64,000 bases of DNA from Turnera subulata (GCA_028386065.3 JAKUCV010001536.1:174217-238216), one strand, 5' to 3'; positions 38,180-50,224 are shown, counted from the stretch's first letter. Made by a program: numbers and translations. The notes: a model not told the origin generated them from the sequence alone.

Positions 38180-38819
38180 AGAAGAAGACCCCCTGTAGTA
38201 TTTTGTGTAATGTGTGCCTCACAAACAGGCACAATCTGGATGTATCGTCTTAAGCACTATGTTTATGTTATTGTCTTAAGCACTATGTTTATTTTATTGT
38301 CTTAAGCTCTATTTTCGGGTGATTGACATTGTGTTGCTGTAATATTGACTGCTATTGTGTGCCATGCAGCAAGACATTATGTTTTGTTCAATTGACCTAC
38401 GTTATGGTACCAGCAATTGGCCTCTATGCTTATGTATTAGCTCTATTTGCGGGTTATTCATGAAGCTTTCAATCGCATTACATTCTCATTTCCATCATGG
38501 GCAGCATACATCAACAGCAACATACATCAACAGATTAGAGAGAATCCAACACATTACTAAACATACATTTAATCCATTCAAACAGAAACCACTTGGTACA
38601 AGGATGGATTGAGCATAGTCCTACAATTTCAATAACACAAAAACACCCATACAAACCCAGGTTCTACACCCATTCAAACCCAGCAGGAAAACACCCAAGC
38701 TAAAACGCCCATGCTAAATCATCGATACAAACCCAGCAACATACAACAAACACAACATATCATCCGTACAACCTAAGCCTCCATTCGAACCCATCATCCC
38801 GATCACCTACAAGCAATCT

Positions 38820-39386
38820 TCAAAACAACGCCTTCAGCATCAAGTGGAAAACCAGAGTCAGTCCTATTATTGCATACCACGAACAACACAACCCACCGTG
38901 CCCAGCATAGTGTGATAACTGAACCTCCAACTTCCCCTTCTCCACTAGCACAGCATCTCGAGCTTCAACCAGCATTAAACTTTCGGCCTTCAATTCCTCC
39001 AAATCATACTTCATTTTCTCGCTTCTTGTCATATGCTTATGGATCTCTGCCATAAGCCTTTGATTCTCCTCATGCAACTCCCGCTCCCTGTCCCGCAAGC
39101 CTCTCACAACCTCTGCAACCCACCCACATACATCGCCATCTATGAACATAAAGAAATTACATGAATTGCACCTGTGGAACCTCATCCCGGGATGTTGGTC
39201 TGTCCACGATATCCATCTTCCAGTCTTTAAGCGACAAAAGCACACGATGTCCACACCTTCGTACTCAAAATCAGGACGTTGTTTTCCAACAATGGAAGTG
39301 ATGCGCTTGCCACTCCTCGCTCTTCGCCGCCGTGATGAACCCCGCGAAACCTGGGACGAGGACGATGACGACTGTGAAGAAGACAT
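38820..39386 (-). CDS. GRF-zinc-finger, coiled-coil, membrane-anchored protein of the MULE
   Basis: Intact 188-residue frame from the ATG at 39386. A Ser-rich, then Arg-rich N terminus (RRRRARSGKR, a likely nuclear-localisation or nucleic-acid-binding patch) is followed by a GRF-type zinc finger. It has CFC, then PGMRFHRCNSCNFFMF with the paired cysteines. A Glu/Lys-rich helix (about residues 100-160) predicts a coiled coil, and a C-terminal hydrophobic segment (YAIIGLTLVFHLMLKAL) predicts a tail anchor. It is convergent with the transposase, about 640 bp apart, and lies wholly inside the TIRs. GRF fingers bind single-stranded nucleic acid in other proteins, so a role in transposition, like that of mudrB, is inference. 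Confidence 0.75.
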   Translation of the reverse strand: MSSSQSSSSSSQVSRGSSRRRRARSGKRITSIVGKQRPDFEYEGVDIVCFCRLKTGRWISWTDQHPGMRFHRCNSCNFFMFIDGDVCGWVAEVVRGLRDRERELHEENQRLMAEIHKHMTRSEKMKYDLEELKAESLMLVEARDAVLVEKGKLEVQLSHYAGHGGLCCSWYAIIGLTLVFHLMLKALF

Positions 39387-39549
39387 CCTCAGACGCGGCA
39401 GGTTGGGGGAAAACAACGGGGTTGAGAGGACACAACGGGAGGAGAGGAGAGGGAAGAAGACACGGGAGGAGACGAGAGAGGGAGAACTGACGAGAGAGGG
39501 AGAGGAAGAAAAATAAAAGATGAGATTGGGTTTTTAATTTAGGGTTTCA

Positions 39550-39880
39550 CCTTTAGTAACATTGGGTCGGGTTGGGTCATTGAACAGTAGCGACCCGGGT
39601 CGGTATGGCCGGTAAGTAGCCGGGACCCACGGTGGGGCCCACCTTTGCCACGTGTAACACAAAACGGTGCCGCGTCGTGTGGGGCCCACTTCAAACGATG
39701 TCGTTTCGCCATCCGGGCAGCAGGTCTCAAACAGGCAGAATCCACGTCAGCGAGTGCCCCGCCCGAGACCCGTGACTGAACTGACCGCGAAAACTCCAGG
39801 TACGTAATTGTCTCCAAAAAAATTCTAGGTACACGATTGTCTCAAACCATAAAATATGGTACCATCCGTACCAAAAACCC
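39550..39880 (-). repeat. MULE right terminal inverted repeat
   Basis: Reverse complement of 32808-33130, starting at the outer end with GGGTTTTTGGTACGG. It probably carries the promoter of the convergent GRF gene, whose ATG is about 160 bp inside. Confidence 0.9.
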
Positions 39881-40216
39881 GTCCGCCATTAGGCTTTATC
39901 ATCAGCACACATCGGGTAGTTGTGGATTGCACAAGTGCGTAACTTCGAAAACAGTGTGTAACAACCTTTTTTTCTTTAACAAGGTCCGCTAAATACCTTA
40001 ACGAGCATATTCCAAAAAAGGAATTAGATTTTTTTTTATAAATTTGCTTCTGTACAGAAGCACCATGCATAATTCACCTAACGATCTTCTGCAGTAATGA
40101 GTAGTGACATGATTTCACTTTCTATAAAGGAATATATATTTACAAGTTGCCGTGTATATGTACACGTTCTTTAACTGTGGCCTGCTGTTTGTGGAATTAT
40201 GAAATGGCAAGCAACT

Positions 40217-42446
40217 TCAGCACCAAAAGGATCTATGCTTGACTGAGAAACCACCAAATCTGCTCCCACTATAATCAAGAGTCCACCTCTCAAATGTACA
40301 ATTCAAGAAATCATAATATCCTCCATGAAGCGACAGTAAGTCTTTACGCACTTTTTCTTCAATCCAAGGATATGTTAGCAAATTTAATAACGAGCAATTA
40401 ATTGATTCCTGAAAAGATTAAAATAAAGACTTACTAATAGTTTGAGAATAACTTTGACAAGTTGGAAACTTTTTTTTATTATTTTTTTGGTGCGGAACTA
40501 ATAGTTTCTGGCAGCAAAATTGTTCAAATAGTACTGGTGTGGAAAAGAAGAGAGAGCATACCTTTTCACAGTGTTTGCATTGCTGATCAAAGCTAAGGTG
40601 AGTTGATTCAGATATTGTTCTTAACTTGGCAACTTTGGCATTAGCAACCCACTTCTGAACATAGCTAAAGTACAGAAATTTGCAGCAATGAGAAAATTGA
40701 AAAGAAACTCCTACTAATTTTTGCGACTAAACCAGCCTGTAGAAATTGGATAGTGAAAATTGAACCTGGAGTTGTCATTTTCTTGCTTATTCATAAGTGC
40801 TTGGATTCCTGCACAGCTACTATGGCCAACAACAAATATATGTTCAACCTACAAATAGCAACAACGGCTATGCCTATTCAACATGAGAGATATAACAGTT
40901 AGAATTTCAACATCTTAGTGCCTCCCCATATAAAAGCGAATTATGAAAACATTGCCGACATCTATGCCCCCTAAATTCTGGCATATTATATTGAAGCTTC
41001 ATCATCTAATCTGAGAATAATTTATGTCTGTTCTGCTGGATCTTATGTGGGCAACAACAAAGATGTGGCCTCTGAAGTCCAACCCACAAAATTTTCCATC
41101 TTTTGTTGGAAAAAAAAAAAAAAAGGGAGACTTACTTGAAGAGTATTTACGGCAAATTCAAGGGCAGCATTAGTTTCTGTTGGTCCATTCTGCATAATGA
41201 AGTTAAGAGGAGTTGGTTCAAAGAGTGCTTGGAAAGGGAGTGCAGGCACAATTGAAGCTAAGCTCCATTTTTAATACCTCAAGTGGCGGGACAAGATTTG
41301 CTACATTCCGGACCATGAAAGCTTCTCCAGGTTGAAATCCAAGGATGTTAGAGGGGCAAACTCTAGAGTCTACACAAGCAATCACCATAAACTGTTGAAG
41401 AATTATCAGCTTGGGAAAGAACTATAATTGCATTAAAAAAAATTGGAAAATCCCTTTCAACATTGACGCTTGAAACAACAGAAAGAAAGAAGATTTGATT
41501 TCAGATGAAAGCAAGAAGTTAATGTAATCACCTTTGGCGACTGCATTTCGGAAAGAGCTTGAAAACGCTCTGCTTCTTCCCTGTTCGAAAAACTCAAGTT
41601 ATTCGCAAGACAAGATGCAAATGAATTTTCTATATATATGCATCGAAATTTCTCCAATATTTGTGTAACTTACAAAAATTTGTGCTTCTTAAACCTCAAA
41701 AATCTCTGCTTCATCTCATCAAACAAGTCCAACCCATCTTTACTTTCAGGGATACTCTCTACTTTGAAGCTTGGAGCTTCTGTTGCAAGTCCATGGCAAC
41801 TCACCGAAGCATCCCATCCGCAAATTGGGTTCTTCCTAAAACTAAAGCAAATTACGGGAATACACGTGTACAGCACTCATTAGAACTGGCAAACAACATA
41901 GCAGGATCCAGAGACCAGCAACTAGAGGTTGTAATTAAAAATGATAAACACCTCCAAATTATGGATGATCATAATTCATAATCATTAACATGTGGGTGAG
42001 CTTACTTGATTGAAGCTGATGATTCCACTCGAGTATCATCAACCTTTGGTAACTTCTACAAGAAACATTTTTTTAAAAAAAAAAAAAAACAGAAAATTGT
42101 GTTATGAATGGACAAGGAGACAAAGAAAGAGAGCACAAAGCTGAAGAGCAGAGGAGGAACTAAGTACCATTCTTGAAGTTGAACTATGCCAATCTCTTAG
42201 CAAACCAGTGGAGGGATGGGTAATTCCAGAAAAGCGTGGAAACTGAAACGACACCCCGTTGCCGAGAAAAGGTATCAGATTATCCACTGATGTTATAAGT
42301 GAACGAGCTTTAGACCCTGCAGTGTTCATAGTAAGTATGAAATGAACTTATTCATGCAAATAACGAAAAATAGTACTAGTTATCAAAGGAAGAAAAAAAA
42401 AAAAAGACTAGGTTATGCTTTACTGCTTACGGATTGGCGAGGCCAT
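40217..42446 (-). CDS. Beta-carbonic anhydrase, BCA5/BCA6-like
   Basis: Ten coding exons: 42431-42446, 42168-42316, 42006-42055, 41674-41835, 41532-41580, 41278-41391, 41136-41189, 40766-40848, 40562-40664, 40217-40408. They join in frame to 323 residues. The enzyme interconverts CO2 and bicarbonate. Zinc ligands are C148 (in CVDSR, with D150/R152 as the catalytic dyad), H207 and C210 (GHSSCAG). The N-terminal ~70 residues are Ser/Arg-rich and poor in acids, fitting a plastid or mitochondrial transit peptide. [15 protein letters not shown] and [18 protein letters not shown] match Arabidopsis BCA5/BCA6 as I recall them. CVDSR and CAG replace the commoner CADSR and C(G)G, with key residues kept. 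The first exon is only 16 nt. An alternative start at 42329 would read through the first intron's acceptor. The 3' end is ~330 bp from the MULE. Confidence 0.9.
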
Positions 42447-42754
42447 CTTTCTTCGGGGCTTTAGCTTTTTCTTTAGATGTATCTCTCTAACTTCTATTCA
42501 CAGAAATTGCAACCATTGCAAAGTCCCAAACAAAAAACAAAAAAGTATGAACTTTATTACAATTGTGTGCATCATTAGTGTACTTATCGGAAAGCTACTT
42601 CCTTACAATTATTTAAGAGGTGTAAAAAGGCACGCATGGCGTGCTTATCCAATTTGCAAACGTTCAATGGTTATCCAACCTTATGGGATATTTAGTAGCC
42701 TTCCTCCTTTTACTTTTTGCTACTAGTAAGTACTAGCATTTATAGAATACGGAA

Positions 42755-44043
42755 GGGTTAATTACATTTTGACCCCCTGAATTCCGGTTTATTTTTGACT
42801 CACCCCCTGAACTTTTTTTTTCATCAAATGACCACCTGAACTCCCAATTTGATGCAAATAACCACTTCCGTCCATGGGCACATGGATTCCGTTACTTGCA
42901 CTAACGGAATATTCCTTGCACATGACACGTGGCAGCACCATAATCGTTCAATAATTTTTTATTCTTCTTTAACAAAAAATACAAAATAAAAATATTTATT
43001 TCAAAGAAAATAACTATTTAATAATTTTGTTTATTTTTCATATTCCAAAAAAACAAAATAAAAAGGAAATAATAAAAAAATTTACCAAATAATTGGTAGT
43101 TATTATTCCCTAAAAATATAGAAAGCTCCCATTAATTGGTATAAAAATAAAAAAAACCTAAATTTTAGGAAATTAATAATTATTATTTTCTTAATAATAT
43201 GGAAAGCTCCCATATTTTGGTAAAAATTAAAAAAAACCTAAATTTTAGGAAATTAATAATTATTATTCCCTAAAATATAGAAATTAATGAGATATTTTCA
43301 AATTTTTAGGGAATAATAATTATTAATTTCATAAAATTTAGGTATTCTTTTATTTTTATAAAAATTAATAGAATTTGTTTTATATTTTTAGGGAATAATA
43401 ATGATTAATTTCCTAAAATTTAGGTTTTTTTATTTTTATACCAATTAATGAGAGCTTTTCATATTTTTAGGAAATAATAATTATTACGTTCCTAAAATTT
43501 AGGCATTTTTCTATTTTTATACCAATTAATGGGAGCTTTTCATATTTTTAGGGAATAATAATTATTAATTTCCTAAAATTTAGGTATTTTTTTTATTTTT
43601 ATACCAATTAATCAGATAAAATTATTATTTTCCTAAATTTTAGGTTTTTTGTTATTTTAAACCAATTAATGAGAGCTTTCCATATTTTTAGGGAATAATA
43701 ATTACCAACCAATTGGTATAATTTTTTTATTATTCCCTTTCTATTTTATATTTTTGTTAGAAAAAGAAAAATAAAAAATATTAAACAATTATTTTCTTTG
43801 ATATAAATATTTTTTTTTGTATTTTTTTAAAAAAATAATAAAAAATTATTGAACAGTTATGATGCTGCCACGTGTCATCCATCCCAATATTCCGTTAGTG
43901 CAAGTAACGGAATCCATCTAACCTTGGACGGAAGTGGTTAATTGCATGAAATTGGGAATTCAGGTGGTCATTTGACGAGAAAAAAAGTTCAGGGGGTGAG
44001 TCAAAGATAAACTAGAATTGAGGGGTCAAAATGTAATTAACCC
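42755..44043. mobile_element. Hairpin-type non-autonomous MULE-like element
   Basis: Perfect 10-bp target duplication GAATACGGAA at 42745-42754 and 44044-44053. Ends are GGGTTAATTACATTTTGACC and its reverse complement. The first ~200 bp (42755-42960) pair with the last ~200 bp (43845-44043), and the AT-rich inner parts pair further. The centre (about 43130-43710) consists of ~95-100-bp units built on CCTAAAATTTAGG and TACCAATTAAT. Nothing is coded. The 9-10-bp duplication size and long TIRs indicate the Mutator superfamily. Confidence 0.9.
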
Positions 44044-44053
44044 GAATACGGAA

Positions 44054-44838
44054 TATTGGACTTTGGAATTCATTTGGGTCCCTCTTTGGGCCTAACCATA
44101 GTATATGATATATAGATATATTGCTTTTTTCTCTTTGTAGTCTGGTGGACCGTATCTTTGAATCATTTGCCGTGCGGGGCAGTTAATCATAGAGAAATCA
44201 TCCATGCCAAAACTACAATACCTACAAAATGATTAAATTTCAAGAAAGAAAGCCATTTTCTTAACCGAGTTAATCCCTCACGTTTCAGGGTATATTGTTG
44301 TATGTGGACACGTAGTGGATCCACCAGATACCCTTGCTTGTAATTGTCGCGATCATGTTATGCATAGTTATTATCTTTACTTGGTAGTGGTATCACTATC
44401 GGATCTTAGTGGTATCCTGAGTGAAAACTGGAAATTGACATATGGGCAGATTTGGTCAATTTTTCGGTCCAGTTAAGAAGATGTTTAAGCATCCAAAGAC
44501 TCCCACTTTCCTTCCCACTAGCTCGAACCTTTCAAAATCTCAACTACTAGTTCAGAAAAGGAAACTCATAATGCTCCCTTCCCTCTAGAAAAGAACAAAA
44601 CTTAAGTCTTGGACAATAAATACAATTCGCGTACTAACAATAAAGTATAACAAGAACAAGAAGGCATAAAGGGAAAGGAAAAAAAACAAAACGTTGAAAT
44701 GGGTGGAGCAGAATTTTTTCTCATTTTAAGTTCTTTGCCATGTAAAAACACTAGAGGCATGATCCAAAGTAAGATTTGTACAACCCCACAAATGCTCCTC
44801 ATCCTCACTAATTTTTGATTCTTTTTCCAAATACCTAC
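44054..44838. other. Region downstream of the bHLH gene
   Basis: Non-coding. Probably contains the bHLH 3' UTR near 44838. Nothing else recognised. Confidence 0.4.
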
Positions 44839-45778
44839 CTACAAACCCCCCAGTGTATCATCATCCAGCGTGTCAATTTGACAACTTCCATTCATGAACA
44901 CATCAGCGCCCCCGCCATTACCGCCCGAACCTAAGACCCGAGCCCGTTTATTCCCATTAGCCACCCGGTCCAGCCCAGAACCCGAGTCCCGATTCTCCAC
45001 GACTCCCTTCAAGGCCTTCCTCAAGCCCCCAAGCTCCTCCTCCTCGCCGCCCCATTGCATCACCACCACATTCTTGGTCCGCCCACCAACCGTCATCATC
45101 TCCGCCCGAACCGCCCTGCCTCCCCGAACCGATCGAATCGCCTGGCTCAAGTCCCGGTTCAACCCTGGCCTATCATCGCAGCACACACTCACCGTTATAG
45201 TCTTCTTGGCTTCCGGCGCGCCGTCACAGCAACGGAGAGTCGCCTCGTCGGTTTCTCCGGGGAACTGTCCCCACATTCCCTCCCCGTCCGGCCGCGCCAC
45301 GTCAGCGGCTTTCTGCTTGAGCTCCCTCACGTGTTGCACCACCTCGGCCAGCAAAGAAGCCTTGTCTGTCTGTATTAATTGTAATAAAACAGGCACACAA
45401 AAACTTAAACAAACGTAAACATAAAAGCATCAACGTTAAGCGAGGATTAACGTACGTTGTCTATATATATAAATATATGGTATGGGGGAAGAAGAAGAAG
45501 AAGACCTTGGTGGCGCTTGGGAGGAGGGTACGGAGGGTGGAGAGGTGGGAGTTGATGCGCTGCCTGCGTCTCCTCTCGGCTTCTTTGTGGCTCTTGCATG
45601 CCTCCGTCGATTTCCTGGAGGTTTCTGCTCTTGAAGATGAGGAGCTCAGGATGGATTCCCCGGCGGCGCCGTCCATCACGTTGACCAAGTTTGGTTCTTG
45701 AAGGAACCCGTTATTATGGTTCTGCTTTAAACTGTAGCTCGCCTGCAGAGCAAGGTAGCTTTGAAAATTAGGAAGCAT
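44839..45778 (-). CDS. bHLH transcription factor with ACT-like domain (bHLH30/51/106/107 group)
   Basis: Two exons, 45506-45778 and 44839-45369, with a 136-bp GT-AG intron inside the helix-loop-helix, a position usual for this group. The product has 267 residues. The basic region and HLH span about 61-116 (KSHKEAERRRRQRINSHL, then LPSATK|TDKASLLAEVVQHVRELK). The His, Glu and Arg that contact the E-box are present. Residues about 147-197 form an ACT-like segment (ITVSVCCDDRPGL ... VRAEMMTVGGRTKNVVVM), which in this group supports dimerisation. The N terminus has a Ser run (45-49), and the C terminus is Gly- and Asp-rich without a known motif. It should act in the nucleus on E-boxes. Targets cannot be told from sequence. 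Confidence 0.93.
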
Positions 45779-48520
45779 CTTTCCTGGTTGATGGGTGGGT
45801 GTTATATATACAAGTAAATATATATGAAAGTTATACTGTTTGTGTAAGAGGTGAAAATGAGTTTAGCTTTGTAAGGAAATCGAGGTATAGGTGTCTTGGT
45901 GTGGTTTATGAGGATATATAATAAAGTACAGGATATATAGTAGTAGCAGAGCAGGGAGGGGCGTGGTTAAAGCTGGAGATAGAGAGCATATATAAGGGAT
46001 TTATTGGATGAGATCAAGTTATGTGTAGTGTATATGCAAGCAAGAGTTCAAAGCGAGAGTTTTGGTTGGGGACTTTTAAGCTTACAACTACTAATTAAAA
46101 GAAGAGGGGGGGATAGAGGAAGAGAGGGACAGACAGGAGGAAGGAAAGTGAGAGAGAGTAGGAGTAGTACGACTTCCTTTCTTTCTACAACCAGCGCTGA
46201 CTGTAAAGCTTGGAAAAAGTTGAATCCTTAATGTACGAGGACGGATGTGTGAACAAATGAACGTACACCACCCATGATTCACCATCAAAGAATGATATCT
46301 TTTCCATATGTGTGATTAAATATATATATGGTGTAAGCCTGCAATGACACTTGGAAATAAATTGTACTAGTTTTTTTTTAATAAATTGTACTAGTTAGTT
46401 AAGTTGATCCATACATACAGATTTTGCTTAAAACCAAGTTATGAAACATGCACCCTATCGATCATGTGTATATTTGACTAGTTAACACTTAATACGGTGG
46501 AATATGTACATTTGAGAGAACCAATCAGTAGCGTTGGATTCTAGATTAGTTAGTTTTATGGGCTTTAAAGCAAACCAAAAAAAAGAAATCACTTTTATCA
46601 TTCTCGCTGATAATTATATAGTTCTATCTATATTCTAATTAAAGCCGGCAATTGCTTGATTGAATAATTGGTAGATTTCGGCAAACTTGTTTTTCCAAAT
46701 TTTCTCTAGTTTGTGCACTGGGGAAGTTTTCTGCTCCAAGAGTGAGTACTGATGTGCACAACTCATTTTTTAATATCCACCGTAGTGTAACAGACTTAAT
46801 TCCTTGTTTCGAAGCTTGGAAAAAGTATGGGTTTTCCTCTTTCCGGCCTGTACTTCATTCTCTCTTTTTTCAACAATTCAACTTTCTAGAATCACACACC
46901 TACAGCTACTCATGTGTATTAATTCGGTGTATCTAGGAGGCCTTGATATACAGATCTTGGCTTGCCAAAGAAACATTGATTCCCCTTGAAAAATCCCAGC
47001 ATATCGACGACTTAAACCTTAGTACCAAACGTTCCACCCAAATAGTAGTAAACTCAAAGCTGCTAGTAAAGTGTAATATTACACTCTACTTGATGATCAT
47101 CTGCCAATATTGGGTAGCCGTATAGTATAGCGTACCTCTCATTAAAAAAATATACGAAGAGCAAACGTATATAAACAACTGTCGCCACAATCAGTTGCCT
47201 GATTGATGGAATGATCCTCAGTTCAAAAAAGTAAAAAAAGATTGATGGAATTATATACTACTCACTAGCAGAAAACCGGATGTAGGTACAACAAACACAC
47301 TTTGAAAATAAAAGGACGAGAGTACAAATGCAAAAAAGTTTTAAAAAACCATGAAAAGGAAAAAAAAACAAACAATTCTTGGGGAGTGAGTGAGTGAGGA
47401 AGCGAAACGTGGCTTCCATGAAATCTCAAGTATTAAGTTGGGCAGCAGAGAATACTCACAGTAGCCCATACATACGGCGGCGCATTGTGTTTTCCTAAAA
47501 GAAATTGTCGTAACAAGAAAGGGTATCAAAAAGCGACATCACCCCATCATTACCCGACAATCTCTTTGTCCCCTTATTATTTCGTTTCATTTTCACACTC
47601 TCTCTTCTCTTCTTCTTTTTGCCTTTGCTGTTTACTTGTCTGGGCTATTACTTTACTGCACAATCTTAATAATACTGTTCACACTTATCACAGCACAAAC
47701 CACGCCTTCTCTGGTTGTGGACTCTCAGTCTGCAGTAAGACCTTGAATAATGTATTGATATTCCCTTCTAGCTAGCTAGTACTATACTAGTACTGTTTGA
47801 CAGCAGCGCATTACTCGTTAGTCATCACCTTCTTTTTTTTTTTCTAAAGCAAGTCAAACAATTTGGTGCTTTAAGGCTCTTTCCAGGACATCTAATTTTC
47901 TGTGTATAAAATGCCTTTCTTAAGGGAGACTCTTTGTTGATGTTGCGTTCTATTGGCCTCTGGATTTTTCAAGGGTTTGTGTTGTCGCACCGAAAGTAAC
48001 TATTGTTGTCGTATATATGCATAAATGATAAAAAGATCAGTCACTAGCTACCACTACTCACTAAGCATGGGGATCTTCATGTTCTTTTGAGATATAAAGT
48101 AATACATATCGCCCACATATTATATAGGAAGGTCAAAAAAGTCTTGATAAAACTCCTTCTACCTACCTAAGTTTTCTATGATTTCTCAAATCTTTAATAG
48201 TAGTAGCTTTCATCGCTTATATATTTGCAAGGACTGAATGGTAACGCTTCTATATATTTGAAATTTAGAACTAACTCTCGTTTACTCACTAATTTTGAGT
48301 TATAAATCTAGTTATTATATCCAACCTGTTTTTTGATAACGTTAACAGATCACAAGTCAAAAAAAAAAAAAAGTAGAGAAATCACAGGTATAATTGATAT
48401 TGCTAATCAGGCTCGCAGCATTTGGTGACAAATGACTTAATTTATATTATTTTTCTTTCTTTTGGCTGCTGAACTCGAGAGTGCAAATTAAACAGCCGCA
48501 ATATACCTACATTCGGTAAA
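45779..48520. other. bHLH upstream region and intergenic DNA
   Basis: The bHLH promoter should lie at 45779-46300. It has TATATA-rich stretches (45803-45826, 45913-45930) and a GA-rich tract (46100-46160). Beyond that is AT-rich spacer with short frames (for example 47485-47775) that show no domain. No RNA gene was recognised. Confidence 0.45.
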
Positions 48521-50200
48521 AAAGTTTTTTATATCCTTCCACTTTGTTGATTTCGCATTTGTTGTCAGTCATATTGTCCCTGAACTTACGATTTACCGGG
48601 TTACCCTTTCCATTTCGCCTTCTACAGCCGGTGGATTTCCGTAGTGCTGACACATGTCACGTGGGGGGCCTAGTCTGTATATTTTGTTTATTATTTTTTA
48701 TTTCTATAAACCAAATATTATTTTTAAAAATATTTTCCTGAAATAAGTAAATTGTGAAAAAAAACATAAATATAGGCTTGGTGATATCAAAATTTCCATG
48801 TGTTGGGCTGTCAACAATTACCACCGCCACCGCGACGCTGTCATCCTCCATGTTTCCCCCACCGCCGTCCCGTGCCACAGAACACTTTGCCTACCAAACC
48901 TAGGGTTGAATCTTTCCTCTACAAACCCAAATCTCTCTAAGCCCAAACCGCCTAACACTACAATGTTCACCCAAAACCAAAATTTCAGGAGTCGGCACTC
49001 GCAAGCATGAGTAACGGTCTCAATCACAGCAATTAGGGATGAAATAAAACGGATCCTTACCCATTTAACAACGAGTTAGAGCTCGTTTGCCTCGTTGGAG
49101 TTTGAGACAACACCATGCTGTAGCACGGATCCATGTGGTGTCGTCAGTAACCACACCACCATGTCGGGCCGCCGCGAACCACCAGCAAATCTACCATCGG
49201 GTTGCCATCAATCGACAACCAGACCTTCATAAACACGAATCCACATTAATCCAGCAACACAAAACTTGATTGAACACATTTTACAAATGCAAAATCAGTG
49301 ACGGAGGGCTAGGGAACAAAGAAGACTCAAGCGGTGGGGTTCAATTACTTGGAGAAAAAAGTGAGGAGGAGATTGCAGTGACGGAGGTGTGTTGTTGATG
49401 TTGCTCATGACCGACAAATCAATCCTGCAACCTTCCCCATCCATGGCTACCCCACAACCCGAGGAACTGTCTGTGGGCGTGACCCGATTACGTTTGCAGG
49501 TGGTGCTCCGGTGAAGCCACAATGGAGACGCCCACGGTCGTGAAACACTTTCATCATCCTTGTTGTTCCGGTGACTGATGGGTAGGCACGAGCGACAAGG
49601 CGTTGCCAAGCGATCTGTTCGCATCTCAGGTGGAGCTCAGCGTTGTTGTGGTGGTGTTTGTCGCCCCCGCGTCTTCCTAAGGCCACGACGACCTCATCTC
49701 CCTTCCAGTGCTGCATGGCGGCAACGGCTATACTCTCTCTCTCTCTCCCACACCACAGTACCACCGCAATCTGCGACGGCGACGACGACTGAAGCAGAGT
49801 CGTCGACGGTGACTGCGGCTGCAACGGCGGCACAGGTGATGCCAACGAGGACCCAGACAATTCAATTGGGGTTTTTTTAAAATTGTGAGAAGTCTTCCCA
49901 TATCATTAATAAAAAATGATTTAGATATTTAAGAACGGTTTTGGAAAAAAAATTGTAATTCAATTTGAAAAAAGAGTTTTTTCAAAAAAAAAGAGAAAAA
50001 GAATAAGAGTGAATAAAAAAATTGTGGACTGGGGCTCACAAGACGTGTGTCGGTGCCGCAATTATCCACCCGTTGTAGGGGGTAAAATGGACAGAGTGAC
50101 CCGATAAATCGTAAGTTCAGGGACAATATGAGTGAAATTAAATGAAGAGGGATAACAAATACAAAATCCACAAAGTGTAAGGACATAAAAAACTATTAAC
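48521..50200. mobile_element. Inverted-repeat DNA transposon with GC-rich interior (possible Pack-MULE)
   Basis: 48521-48670 and 50040-50195 are imperfect inverted repeats of about 150 bp, sharing CATATTGTCCCTGAACTTACG and flanking blocks. The arms are clearly more diverged than those of the other elements here. The interior is AT-rich at its edges but GC-rich at about 48790-49870, with overlapping frames on both strands (for example 49447-49860, minus, 137 codons). These show no known domain and could be captured host DNA. No target duplication was found. Confidence 0.65.
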
Positions 50201-50224
50201 TCACCTCATTCATAGCTCATTGCT

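Larger units (their letters stand above)
32808..39880 (+). mobile_element. Mutator-like element (MULE), full length, with two genes
   Basis: The perfect 10-bp target duplication GTCCGCCATT lies at 32798-32807 and 39881-39890. Both ends begin GGGTTTTTGGTACGGATGG and continue as inverted repeats of about 330 bp that differ at only a few per cent of positions. The 7.07-kb element encodes a spliced MURA-type transposase (34042-38179, plus) and a convergent GRF-zinc-finger protein (38820-39386, minus). This two-gene convergent layout recalls MuDR (mudrA/mudrB). Similar TIRs and an intact duplication point to a fairly recent insertion. Confidence 0.95.

Noticed and set aside
44894..45418. 174-codon plus-strand frame
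   Set aside because: Antisense shadow of bHLH exon 2. GC-rich codons leave the opposite strand open.
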